64,000 nucleotides of DNA, taken from the NCBI GenBank assembly GCA_035582835.1, contig JAYKAV010000922.1, positions 442,405 to 506,404 of the forward strand. The letters run 5' to 3'. The notes under the pieces are model-generated. The model worked only from the letters and a program-made list of their open reading frames with translations. It ran no database searches and was not told where the DNA came from. Numbering within the stretch: the first letter of the stretch is position 1; the number at the start of each line of letters is the position of its first letter. The DNA comes from Phoebastria nigripes. Lineage: Eukaryota; Chordata; Aves; Procellariiformes; Diomedeidae. Both the position numbers and the translations under genes were made by a program. Below are positions 47,271 through 60,285 of the stretch, one piece after another.

Positions 47271-50200
47271 GTACCAAACTAATGCCGATCTTGTTTAAAT
47301 GCCCTCTCTTTTTGTCACAACAAGAAACGGCTGGTGATGATGTTTCACGGTAAAGGAAAGCTATCTGCTCTTTCTATTTGGTTTCTGCTGCACAGACAGC
47401 AACCTCCCTGTTGCAGTTTTTGAATGGCTGCTTGGCGACTTTTGTCCTGTTACGAATCTGAATCTTCTCTAATAGTTTTCATCTGCCCGAGCAAGAACTT
47501 AGTCTTTATGCTGAGACAGCTAGATATTAAGTAGATGATGCACTGTGAGACTGTAAAGAGGTTTCCCCGTAATGCAGGACATGAGGCTGAGATGACATTG
47601 TGCGAACCACAGTTTGCCCCAAAACTGTGACTTCAGGTGGTGAATTCTCTGCACTGGCAGGAGACGTACCCTGCCACGTCCAACCCATAGATGCAACCAC
47701 CGAGAGAAATGGGGCAGAAACCCTGAGCCAGCCGATGACCATTGCTCCTGAGTACGGTACTCNGTACTGGGTGGGATGTGTTGAAAATAAGGTCTCATCA
47801 GTTAGACAGTGTTTGGGTGGGAGGAATAGCTGTTTGAGGGCTTAATTATTGAATCCTCTGAACTCCAGCCAGCTATTCATATCCTCTTTCAGCAGTATAA
47901 AGCCAAAATCTTACTGTGCTGTGATCACTTAAGTCCCCTGGCTCATTTTGTGAGAATAAAAGCAAGATTCTACCAGTTCTGGCCCAGATTTTGTGCCAGT
48001 GTTCCCCTCTCTGTAGCTCAGAGGTGACAGGCTGCCTGCAAGATCCTCCAATATTATTAACAGCCACAGCAAATTTAAATTAAAACGGAGGTGGCTGAAG
48101 GAGAACAAAATCACCCATGGAGTTTGGGGGCCGTTGCTTTAAGTAATTGCTTTCTACCCATGTAAATCCCTCTGGGGTTTCTTTTGGATTAAGTATTCCT
48201 TACTTCTTCTCTAAAACTCTTGTTTAATATTCATGTGTGTTGTTAAACAGCTGCTGCATCCTGCTCAAGAGCGGAAATGGGGAATGCATTTTAGGAGCAA
48301 ACGAAGTGATACTTAAACATATCCCTTGCCTACTTCAAAGCAGCAGTATGGGAGTTAATTAGTATTTATCAAATGCACTAAAGTCCTTGGATGAGAGGCA
48401 CTATGGTTGTGCAAAGCATTGTTTGTTTATTTAGAGCTCTCTTACCTGGCCATTTTGACCATTTGCTAAATGCACTTGAGAGTGATCACGCAAAACTTGC
48501 TATAATGCTGGCTTGATTTGTCTTCCCATCTTTGAATGGGAACAGAATCAGGACAGACTTTCCAAAGGTATAATAACTGCAGAAATGTAGGTGCTCTACT
48601 TAACCTGAGAAAAACGCTCTTCACTTAATTAGTTGCATGCATGGCATTTTGCAATAGATGGTAATATAAAAAGGTTGTATTAACACAATGCAATATAGAG
48701 GGACCTTGTTAGATTTTATTACGTTTTCTGCTTGGTAATTTATTGTGATTAGAAAGCCTAATTCTTTTGCTTATCTTGTAATTATAGCAAGGTGTTTATG
48801 AGCAGGAGCTCCAGCTGCTTTTCTGTATAGAGTCTTATTAGATGAGGAATTAGAAAGCCCTTTTAGACTGTTAATTTTTGCTCATAACACAAGGTGTATA
48901 AAGCATCCTAAAATGGATGTGTTATGTGAGGTCAACGTTATATTTCATGAGTTGATACCTGAGTTTGCAACAAGGACAACCAATCTGAGAGATTTAGATG
49001 GTCTTCAGAGGAGTGCCTCTTTATTTTGAAGACCACACCTTCACAGCCCTCCTCTGGAATAGGGAGATAACTAATATTCCCCGTTTCATCAAAAAAAAGT
49101 TCTAGGTGTCTGTGTGTACAGTGCTCCCTAACCCTGCGTCTGGCTACAGTTCACTGTCTCCATTTGACACCTAAGCAGCATCCCAGTACGTGTGTCTGGT
49201 GAGAATGAGACATCTAATGTCCATGTCTAAATAACACAGAAGCCCCCCGAGGAGTCCCGTCCTTGTGGCGTGGTGCCCAGCTGACCACGGCTCTGCTGGG
49301 ACTTTGTTTACAGATTGCAAAACCCAGCTGATCTGAACAAAGGCTTTAGTGACTGACCCAAGACCTCAGAGGACACCTGTGACTGAACATGGAGCTTAAC
49401 TGAGGAATCCAAAGCTTACATCATACCATGAGATCATCCCGATTTACGCTGTCAGACTCAAGTTATAATGGAAAGCATTGTCTGACTTCATTCTCTTGGA
49501 GAGAATTTAGACCCACTCAAGGCCCTATTCTTGTTCAGTTTTGTTATCTTCGCTGTGGAAAATGGGATAGGATATCCACCTAGAGCAAGAGTGGGTCAGA
49601 AAATGGTGAGCAGTAATTAGAAATTGGCACATATGAAAATAGGAGGGACAATGAGCTTTTACTGGTGTACAAATTATTAATAAATATGTAGCTCTGTATT
49701 TTGCATTGTTCTTGATATATTGTTATTTTTACAAATCTGTTAATTACTGGAAATCATTTGTCTTACAGTTTGGACAAATGTATGTCTATCTGTGGGTGGA
49801 GCTGCCATCTATGAGACTTTTTACTGCCAGTCTTGCTTTGGGTGGTACTTGCTCAAAACATGAAATCTGAGTGATTATGATTGAATAAACCAGCTTCATG
49901 GACTCTAATGCAATAAGGATCAATATTTTAATGGGAATACAAAATTAAAAACAGATATTTTATTAATATTCTACTAAACTTGCTATTATCCCAACCACCT
50001 GCGAGTGAGGGTCCACTGATTTTGTTTAGTTCCCAGTCTTCTGCGAGCTGAGCTAGGAGCACAGGTCAGCCTAGATGACTGTAACCTACAGTTGTGTATT
50101 ATCCACAGGCCAAAAGTAACTGCAGGGTGAGATTCAGTCCACGTAATTTGCACCTTAATTGGGTTGGCCTTTGGAATGAGGGTTATACCCCTAAATATAA

Positions 50201-53200
50201 GAGTATAACTCTCTGTAGGCAATGGAAAGAGGTGGTGCCTTTGAAAGCAGGAGATCCTGTTTGCCTGAGCTGAGATGACCTGGTTAGATTGGCTGAATTG
50301 CGTACTAAGAATTCAGGCAAAGCAGAACAATAGCAACAGCAAATGTACAAGAACAGTGAAAACAACTACTGCTTTAAAACATGCTTTAAAAACAAATATT
50401 TTTCTGGGTGGAGCTGGCATTGTTTCTGAAATATCCTTATTTTTCTGAGGAGGTACTCCTGAAGCAGAAGGAGTCTTCTTTAATTGGGAGGTTATATCTA
50501 GTTGTGCAATGGATTTTTTGCACAGATTTCAATATTCGTTACTTAAAGAGTCTGAGCTGGAGACATATGAAGCACCAAGTCAAGAAAATCTGCCCTGTGC
50601 GTGGTACAAAGGTTGCATGTCAGAGAGAAGGACAAGATCTCTCAAATGATGTCTTGGTGGCAACATAAGAATCCCAGTTGATGCTCCACACAAATTAAAA
50701 TATATGCATCTTTCATTGACTACTTGTCAATTGGGCTATAACAATTGTTAGAGTAACCTAAAAACAGGACTGTAAACATTGGTTAAGAACATCCAGTACT
50801 TTAATGAGATAAAGTCACTGCCAGGACTCTGGGGAAGGTAAGGGACAAGCACTATTTGTTTAGCTTTGCTAAGTGTTTTGTTTATCATGTAAGACTTTTT
50901 GGCTTGGGACTTACTGCCAAGCACCAGTTTCCCGTTGGAGTGCCTTCCTATTATCTCTTATGTCACTCATGACCTTTTCTTTCAAGATCGTTTCTTCCTT
51001 TTAAAATTTCAGTTGAAGGAGAAAATCAATAGAACCAGTTAGTAAATTTAAAAAAGAGATTGTGAATTAAGTATCTTCTTCATTTCACTACATTTTCACC
51101 TTTGGCCTCTGCAGTTGAGATGGAAGGGAAGATTTGTGCCTTTTTGGGGGAATTGCCTCTTCTTTGACATATTGCTCCTCAGCCCCAGGATGTCAACTGT
51201 CTCCTGAAGTACCAGAGTGCTGTGGGGTTTCCTTCAGCATTTGCAGCATTTGCAATTTGGGCTTTCCTGGTGTAGCATTAGGATATATTGTGAAGGTCCC
51301 TGTAATAAGGCCATGCAGCCGGAGAACTGCTGGGTTTCTCTCTTTGTACCCTGTTTTCTTGCAGGTTGGCTTTACTTTCACTAAAGAGAGGTCTAAGAAA
51401 TGAACTCCAATGGCCTTGTGTCAAACACCAGATTTGTATTTGTGCTTGTAGTTTTGTATATTGATTTTCAGGTGGTGAGGAGATGGATCTCTGGAGAAAT
51501 AGGGATGGGGTTTTGAGGCACAATACAGTAACAGTGATGTAATGATGTTATGCCAGGTATATTTTGCATTTAAATGGGGAGTTGGCATTAAATCAAGACA
51601 ATCCTAAGGTAGTGGAGGACATCTGGGTAAACAAAAGGGCCACTCCTGAACTTTTGCTAAGCAGTGTGGGTGGTAAGTAAAGGATTAGAGATGAAGACAG
51701 AGGGATGCTAGGACATGTATACTCAATTCTCAATGGGATAAACACATTTTCAAAGTGGATTACAAATTTCAATAGATTTATAAATAACTTGTCATAAGAA
51801 TTGTCTCATATGGTTACACCAGGTTTGTGAGATAACCTGTGCTGGCAAAGTGCTCTCATCCAGCACCACTTTTAAGGATAAATACAAGAACTGCAAGATT
51901 TTTCAGTCAGAATTCATATTCTGCAAGCTTTGCACTCAAATAAATTTGATGTGAAAGTTTCTGGAAGAACCTTCCTTTGAAGCAGGACTTGTATCATTGT
52001 GGAAGGCAAACTCATGCTAAGCCCTGCCAAAGGATAGGAGATATGGATGTTCCTGTATAGAAATCTTCTCTTCACAATTCTCAAACACATTTTTTAGGAT
52101 TGTCATTCATTCAAATTGTCAACTTCCTTCAGCTTCTTCAGTGCCAGTCCTCATCATCTGTTTGAAAAACAGTAGTACGAAAATAGTAATGATGAAAAGG
52201 AAAATGTTATAGCTTGAGGTAGTTGCTCTGCCAGACCTCTTCTTTTTGCTGCAGAAGAGCCTCAGAGAATATTACAATTCCTCTTCATTGCCTTCCCTGA
52301 AAATCACTGCACATGAGAGACATGGTAGTCATCTGTCTCAGGCCCGTTGCGCATCGCGTATTGCTATATACTAGAAATGTGTCACAAACTGCAGTACTTT
52401 TTCCCAAACCAGAAGCTATTTGACAAGTCTTGGGCAAAGAACAAGGTTTTGGGGAGGCCTTCACTAAACGATAGATTTACAATAATTCTCGGCTAAAACA
52501 CAGCATTTTGCTTTGAAGTACAATTTCCATAATGCAGCAAAAAGACTTCAAGAATTTGCTGTACATAAGTTATATCCTTCAAGGCTCTTAATGGCACCGT
52601 GAGTGAATTTGAAACCTTTGGTGGGTGACTACACAGCTGAGGGTGACAGGGAATCTCTGCTCCTTCTGAACCGGATTATGTTCTCGTAAAGCAGCACCCA
52701 GTAAAAAGTGGTGCAGATCTCATGTGCAAGCAATATACACAAGTGCTAGGACTGAACAGATGGCTCACGAATGCAGAAGAAGCTGCAGTCAGCAAATTCT
52801 CAGTAGTTTGCTTCAAGTATGGTTACATGACAAAGTCGCTGCAAGGCAAGCAGGAGTATGGATTTCCAGCAAGTTAACGAACTGCACATGTGCACACTCT
52901 CACCATCCAATGAACCACTCTCTGAGAACATACTGACAGCTGAAATACAGTTGGAAATGTCTTTATTAGTGAATTAACCTGGGAACAGGCATGTTTCCAC
53001 ACAGGGGGACTCAATCATCTCTACTGTAAAATTGCTTGAACGGTTTCTTACAAGGTTTTGGCCCATCCGACCCACATTATCCCAAACAATTCACAGCCCA
53101 GGGATCATCCCCATAAATTGGTGCATGTAGCTGCTTAGTTCTGGAGATTAAGAGAGTTTTAAGGTATGAATCCAAGCTTAGTGCTAGAAGATGGTCCCAA

Positions 53201-53607
53201 GCATGTGTCATTTACATGGCACAGCTTGTGTATTGAGGGTATTGGGAGAGATCTCACAAGCATTGTCAGAATATACCTTCAGACACTTCTTCAGATGTTG
53301 CGGATTGTCCCCATTGATTTAATTCAAGCNTATCATCTTTCATCTACCCTAAATAATATGCCTGATAGCAGTCACCCAAAACCTTGTTCTTGTGGCTAAA
53401 TTCGATTTTAGCGGATCCAAGTAGATCCACTGGCCTGTTAGCCTCTGTGGACAAATACCATGTTTTCTGTGAAGAACCCTGGTTAACTGCTAGTCAATGC
53501 ATACAAAATAAGGCTCATATATTCTTAACAACTACATGAAAACCAAAATCTTTGGAAAGATGTTATTCATCTTTGAAAAGGAATGATGGCTTATAGTCTA
53601 AGTAGAG

Positions 53608-54232
53608 CAAAGCCTTGACGCAGCCCAGAAAGCCAACCGTATCCTGGGCTGCATCACAAGAAGCGTGGCCAGCAGGTCGAGGGAGGNGATTCTGCCCCTC
53701 TACTCTGCTCTGGNGAGACCCCACCTGCAGTACTGCGTCCAGCTCTGGAGCCCTCAGCACAGGAAAGANATGGACCTGTTGGAGCGGGTCCAGAGNAGGG
53801 TCACAAAAATGATCAGGGGGATGGAACACCTCTCCTGTGAAGAAAGGCTGAGAGAGTTGGGGTTGTTCAGCCTGGAGAAGAGAAGGCTCCAGGGAGACCT
53901 TATTGCAGCCTTTCAGTACTTAAAGGAGGCTTAGAAGAAAGATGGGGACAGACTTTCTAGTGGTGCCTGTAGTGACAGGACAAGGGGGAATGGTTTTAAA
54001 CTAAAAGAGGGTAGATTCAGACTAGATATAAGGAAGAAATTTTTGACGCCGCGGGTGGTGAAACACTGGCACAGGTTGCCCAGAGAGGTGGTAGATGCCC
54101 CATCCCTGGAAACATTCAAGGTGAGGTTGGACGGGGCTCTGAGCAACCTGATCTAGTTGAAGATGTCCCTGCCCATGGCAGGGGGGTTGCACTAGATGAC
54201 CTTTCCAACCCAAACCATTCTATGATTCTATG
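53608..54232 (+). mobile_element. CR1 LINE fragment: end of ORF2 plus 3' UTR
   Basis: This is a 625-base truncated CR1. The frame from about 53620 to 53934 encodes the C-terminal part of the CR1 ORF2 protein ([60 protein letters not shown]). It ends early at TAG. The 3' UTR follows and ends in ccattctatgattctat. It holds four isolated Ns within about 110 bases. Truncation and stops make it inactive. Confidence 0.95.
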
Positions 54233-57200
54233 GTGTGAATATTGGCCATATTCACCANGGGAAAGCTCTCTGGATTGCTCTGGTTTCATTCCCTGAGCTT
54301 GTGCAAACCTCTCCTTCACTGTCAATCCAGTGGGTGAATAATTTTGATAGCCACTGCTCTTTTCTGATCAAAGGATGTAGTGAATGGCATATCTTTAGAA
54401 ATGGAACCTCATCTTGACTAAAGCTCCTTCTACACCACCTTTTCAATATTGTAAAAATCTTCATTTGACCTAACAATCAAATTTTTCCTGACTGCATTAN
54501 CTCCAGTTCATTGATCCAAGAAACATCAATTATGTCTATTAAACACAAATACTTTCAATAGGGATTTCTACATACCATGCAAAAGTTCAGCATTTAAATA
54601 TGCAGCATTTTACAGATAATTTTAGTGTTCTATAACATTTTGATGATCTTTCCTCTGCTTATTTGCTGTGTTGAGAGCAAACATGAAAACTGGCTTTTTC
54701 ACAGCATCTGCACCACTAGAGAACTTGAATTATTTTAAGGAAGTAAAATCTTCCCATCCCAAATGGCAGTAAAAGTCCACTTTGTCACAGCAATATCACA
54801 ATGATGAATGTTCAAGGGCAAAGCTTTGATTAATGACAGCTGCAGTTTGGATTTCACTGATGGTGATTTTGTACCTCCTTCCAGACAGCTGCACACTTAC
54901 TGCAAGTATCTAACTAGACATATTTATTATGCCAGTTTGGTTAAATAGTCGTATAAATTAAGCATATGGATACTTGTGTAATTTGCATATGCAGCATGTG
55001 ACTATTATGTGAAGTAGGCTTCTAAGAGAAGAATGTCCATAATTCAGCTGAGATATTCCTATTTTGTTAAATTAAGGAGGTCCCTGATTAGGTTCCATAG
55101 AAGGGAAATCCCAGTCTGTAAAGGGTCCTGGGGGTGAAGGGATGCAGTTTTCCTTTGTTCAAGAGCACAGAATATCATTAATGCAGTTAAAGTTGTCCAG
55201 TGTTTTCACGTGCCCTTCCAAAATGCTGAGTTTAGCAAAAAATTAGCAAATTTTGGGTGAGCATGGCGAACCATAAAGCAAGTATACTGCCTTTAAATAA
55301 GCTTTTTAAAGCTATCCGTGTGTAAATTCTTTGCTATTTTATACATATGTCAGAAAGTAATAGAATAAGGTTGGTTATACACCTTGGCAAATACCAAACA
55401 GGCTTCAGGTCTTTGCTGTGCTCCATCCCCTGACCTTGCCTCTGTCTGAGCAAGATTTGCAGCCCTGCTTGGCATGACCATGCTTGCCCCCTCCTTGCCC
55501 CAGGTGCTTCCCCCCCCCCCATGTACTGTTACACGCAGTGTAAATCCCAATTTACCTTGAGGAAACAGGGCGAGAGTCTGACCCCACAAAAGGAACCTCC
55601 CTGTAAATTTTTTCTTATCATATTCAGCAGTGTTGCAACACAGAGAGAGATGCACAGAGCAATTTATGGCTTCAGATTTAATTTCTCATATGAGTTATTT
55701 CTGACAGGTAAGGTGCAAAGAGCACTTGGCTCAAACACTCGGTTTTTTGTTTAGGGACTGCAGACATAGGGGTAGTAAAATCCTACCAGGTGGTTCTAGA
55801 GACTCACACACTGCCGCAGCGAACAAGAAGTTTTTGAGCTAGACAAAATGCCCGGCTCCCCCATCATCAGCAGATTCAGATAAATCAGTGTCATTTCTCC
55901 CTTTTTCCTGTGTGCACTATTAAGTGCATTCTCTTCACAAGCTAATAACTCCAAGTGTGTGGTAGTGTCTAAAATGAAAGTCTGTTAAGAAATATTTTCT
56001 TTCCTGTTGTTTATTATTCTTTCTATGTGTACAATACACTATGCTCCTTAGGACAAGTAATTATTGCAGCTGATGCAGTTTTTGGGGGGGTTACTCTCAA
56101 GGAGAAGATTTATAGCATATGAATTTCTTTTTTCTTTCTTGACAAGGTGTGGGAACAGCGAATAAGACTTGTCACCAGGTGGCACCATTAACCTAAGTTA
56201 TAATTCAGCTAGGTGAGTGCAATGAAGTTTACGTTCAAAAGGAATTTAGTAGAAAGATTGCTCTTTTCACCTTTCTTCAGAGCCTAAGTAAAAACACGGC
56301 ACAGAGAATAGGCCAAATTCTTCTCCTGTTCACTGGCACATTTAAAATTATTTCATGCATTTGCAGTGTTATAATCTGGTGAAGAATCTTCCACACTTTG
56401 TGTATGGTAAGTAAAATGCATGCCTATATTTCTCCATAAAACACCTTCCTGCTTATGTATTTTGCAATACATCTGGTGCATCCAAGAGCTACATTTTTCC
56501 CTGGTGAAATCCCAGAGCAGGACCAGGGAATTCTCATACGGAAATGTTTGTGTCTAAATATTGTTTGAACATTTTTAGACTATATTCTGTGAACCCAAAC
56601 AAGAAGAAATCGATTTTCCTTTGCTTACTAGGGAGTAGCACCGTACGCGTTACACATACAGAGCAGATGATGAGTCCCATCGCTGCTCGCTGTTCAGAAG
56701 CGGTGGTGGTGGCCCCCATCCGTGTCAGAACTGCTGCAGCATCTGCTTGTGCTGCTTCTCGGCACTCGCAGGATGGTGTAGCTGTCCTCTGAAGCAAAGA
56801 ACAAAACTTTTCCCATAGCAGACATTTAAATAGCTTGAGTCAAAAAGTTAAGAGTTTCTTTCGATAAGGTTGGATTCCTTTCTAAATGGCTTTTGGTGAA
56901 TTTTATCAGCTTGATCCTAAGATGGTAAACATTACTGCGATTTTTTTTCTAAACAATTATATTAACCTAATGATAGGAGACTAGGGTGACTCTTGGGAAA
57001 CAGCAAATTCTTGTTCTTCTTTTGATCAGGTATTAAGGAAACCAAACCATCAGCTAGTTCTTTCTGAATATGCTAGAATATTTAAAGTGAGCAGTGTTTT
57101 AGCTAGCAACCTTTGGGATTCTTTAAAACATGGTTGTAGGATGCAGCTTGTAGTTCCTACTTAGCTCACAAAAGTAAGCAGGAAAACAGAGATTTGTACT

Positions 57201-57510
57201 TAATAAAAACATTATTTCATTAAATTTTTATTAGNGTGAAACCATGAAATGGATATTGTTCATGTGAACTGTGAATTGTAAGGTCACATTAAAACAATAG
57301 GTTGATTATACTAGAACATATGCTCTGGTTTCAGTGATTTCTGGGGCATTACTAGGTAGGATTGTATTGTACTAAATTGCAAGTCATGCTGTAATTTAAG
57401 TCATACATATTTTATGTGTTTTCTTGCCTTTGCTTGCTTCTCTGGTCAGTTGTGAAAGTCAATGATTATGCAGTCTTTGTGCCAGCATCCAGTCCTTGTG
57501 TGCGTGGTTG

Positions 57511-57668
57511 AACAGAGACAGTGGAGTCTCCGTCCTTGGAGATACTAAAAACCTGAGTGGACGCGGCTCTGAGGAACTTGATCTAGTTAACCCTGCTTGA
57601 GCAGGGAGGTTGGAGTAGGTGGTCTCCAGAGGTGCCTTCCAACCTCAACCACTCCCTGATTCTGTGTC
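57511..57668 (+). mobile_element. CR1 LINE 3' UTR fragment, diverged
   Basis: It has the recognisable order cagtggagtctccgtccttggaga, ctgaggaacttgatctagtt, gagcagggaggttggagtag and gtgccttccaacctcaacc...gattctgtg. This matches the CR1 3' UTR on the plus strand. Confidence 0.88.
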
Positions 57669-58281
57669 TGTCAGAAGAAAGGTCTTGGCAAACAGAACTT
57701 CTGAATTTCTCTAATTAAGCCTGCAAAATGCCCCGTGTGGAAACTGCAGAATTGTTCTCAGGTAGACTCCTTGCTCGTAAAGATAAGAACAATATTCAGA
57801 GCATTTGGAAAGAACAATTCTCTCGAGATTTGCATTACCATGCAGTTTTTTCCTGATGTTTACCCATTACAACACAATANATGTAAATGCCTATTTATCT
57901 TCATCCCTTAACAAAGCAGAAAATGTGCATGGTTACATAGTGAATAGAAAGTAGAAAGATTCAGCAATACAATATCTTAAAGAAAGAAGTGCCATTAAGC
58001 ATCTTGCAAAAATATTGTCAGTTATAAAAAATCCTGTATGTACATACATACCTTTCCAGGTTTCAGTGTGCTGACTCAGTGGGCATTTTAAATAGCAGCA
58101 ATAATAGTGTTATTACAATGATGGTCTAGAGAAGAAAGTGAGGCAGGGTTTGTGGAGAGAACAAGATCAGGCAAGTAGGTTTTTTTTTAACTGAAGAGGG
58201 GATTGCCTGGAAGAGTGCCTCTTTAATTCTGATTATATCGGTTTATGTAAAAAAGGCAATCTGAAACGAGTTCTAGGAAAC

Positions 58282-58806
58282 NNNNNNNNNNNNNNNNNNN
58301 NNNNNNNNNNNNNNNNNNNNNNNNNNNNNNNNNNNNNNNNNNNNNNNNNNNNNNNNNNNNNNNNNNNNNNNNNNNNNNNNNNNNNNNNNNNNNNNNNNNN
58401 NNNNNNNNNNNNNNNNNNNNNNNNNNNNNNNNNNNNNNNNNNNNNNNNNNNNNNNNNNNNNNNNNNNNNNNNNNNNNNNNNNNNNNNNNNNNNNNNNNNN
58501 NNNNNNNNNNNNNNNNNNNNNNNNNNNNNNNNNNNNNNNNNNNNNNNNNNNNNNNNNNNNNNNNNNNNNNNNNNNNNNNNNNNNNNNNNNNNNNNNNNNN
58601 NNNNNNNNNNNNNNNNNNNNNNNNNNNNNNNNNNNNNNNNNNNNNNNNNNNNNNNNNNNNNNNNNNNNNNNNNNNNNNNNNNNNNNNNNNNNNNNNNNNN
58701 NNNNNNNNNNNNNNNNNNNNNNNNNNNNNNNNNNNNNNNNNNNNNNNNNNNNNNNNNNNNNNNNNNNNNNNNNNNNNNNNNNNNNNNNNNNNNNNNNNNN
58801 NNNNNN
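58282..58806. other. assembly gap (525 N)
   Basis: An uninterrupted run of N. The long X-filled frames across it are artefacts. The right flank is very T-rich, which may explain the break. Confidence 1.
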
Positions 58807-58855
58807 TCCTAAATTCCTTGGTGTTGTAAAGCACTCATAATACTTTAACCCATTT

Positions 58856-58950
58856 CTTTTCACTATTTTCCTGTTTTTTTTAATTTTTATACTTCTTCTT
58901 TTTTTATTTCTCCATTATTTTTTCACATCTCTCTTTTTTTTTTTTTTTAA

Positions 58951-58980
<30 letters not shown>
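58856..58980 (+). repeat. T-rich low-complexity tract
   Basis: Long T runs are interrupted by A and C, including about 30 T just before 58977. It lies next to the assembly gap. Confidence 0.9.
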
Positions 58981-58986
<6 letters not shown>

Positions 58987-59681
58987 TGGTCAGAGCAAGT
59001 CATTGATTTTGTACAGGGGCATTGTCTGGATTTCTAGCAAGTACCGCAAGGACAGGAATGTTTTCTTGGGCGTGATGTGCAGGCAGCTGCCTGTACTTAT
59101 AACTGATTCTGATCCTGACAGCTTTAAATTATTGCTGTTTTCTTGCCTACAAGCCTTCACTGAAACTGAAATTCTTGCACAAGCCCTGCTATGTCAGGAA
59201 AACTGTGGGCAAAGCATAGGAAGAAAGCAATTTATCCATCACTGACAGTCTAGCAGTGCATGACAATCTTTCAATGGCTGGTCAGTGGTGAACTGTGGCA
59301 GTGGCAGTTTCATTAGGCACAACGTCAGGTCAGAGTGTCTATATGACCTGTAGACCTCCTATATGCTTTCCACAAGTATACCTGCACATCTATAGACAAC
59401 CCATGAATGGTTTATATCTCTTCTTCTGTTAGGAGTTTGCATATAGGTTATTTTTCATATGTTACTCATCTAAAATGTAGCAGAACTGACAGGTGATTGC
59501 TTTAACTGAAATGGAGTAGATCTGATTTAAACTAACCATAAATTTAAATAGGGGGTTTTCAGGAATCCTGATCTGGATGAAATTTTTTGTGAGTGATTTT
59601 TTTTCTTGTTTTTTTTAACCGAAATTATTTATAAAATGCCATTCATATTTGGCAACGACTGCTCGCTGAAAAAGAAGCATA

Positions 59682-59837
59682 CAATCATAGAACATCTCAA
59701 GTTGGAAGGGACCCATAAGGATCATCGAGTCCAACTCCCTGCTCCTCATAGGACTACCTAAAACTAAATCATATGACTGACTTAGAGCATCATCCAGATG
59801 CTCCTTGAACTCTGACAGGCTTGGTGCCGTGACCACT
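59682..59837 (-). mobile_element. CR1 LINE 3' fragment, antisense
   Basis: The plus strand shows the reverse complement of a CR1 tail: caatcatagaacatctcaag, ttggaagggacccataaggatc, atcgagtccaactccctgctcc, then atgctccttgaactctgacagg and ttggtgccgtgacca. The 3' end is at the left. Confidence 0.92.
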
Positions 59838-60210
59838 AGAAGAAGGAAACATTACAAAGATTTTTAAAGTCAATGTTTTCTAAATTTGGCATTTTGCTTC
59901 CCGATAGAATGTAGCTCAATATGTTTTAAAAAACTGACACCCCACCAGCCCCGAAATAATAGAAGCATAAATTCTGAAAGCAGAAGGTTTTTTATTTTAA
60001 TTTCAGATGAAGCAGTGAATTAAGCACAAAATAAATTTTAGCTTACTTTCCTAAGAAACCAGAGCTTATGAATCTATACGGGTAGGGTATGTGCTGATGT
60101 ATTTCCCCTCCTCTCCTTCCCATGNCATTCTTAACATTTGATCAATTTTAACCAATTTAGACTAAAAAATAGCACCCTGAGAGGTCTCCTGAAAGGGTGC
60201 CACCACTGGC

Positions 60211-60285
60211 CGGATTTTATAGATGAAGAACTGAAGTTCAGGAGAAGCAGATGCCAAATTTGTTCAGGCATTCAGACATCTGGAC
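60211..60285 (-). mobile_element. MIR-like SINE fragment
   Basis: The stretch cggattttatagatgaagaactgaagttcagga followed by gatgccaaatttgttcagg parallels the antisense MIR consensus, which has a cattttacagatgaggaaactgaggc-like block, then ttgcccaaggtca. It is an old, short fragment. Confidence 0.45.

Noticed and set aside
58223..58863. Frames of about 200 codons across the N run
   Set aside because: Almost entirely unknown residues from the assembly gap.
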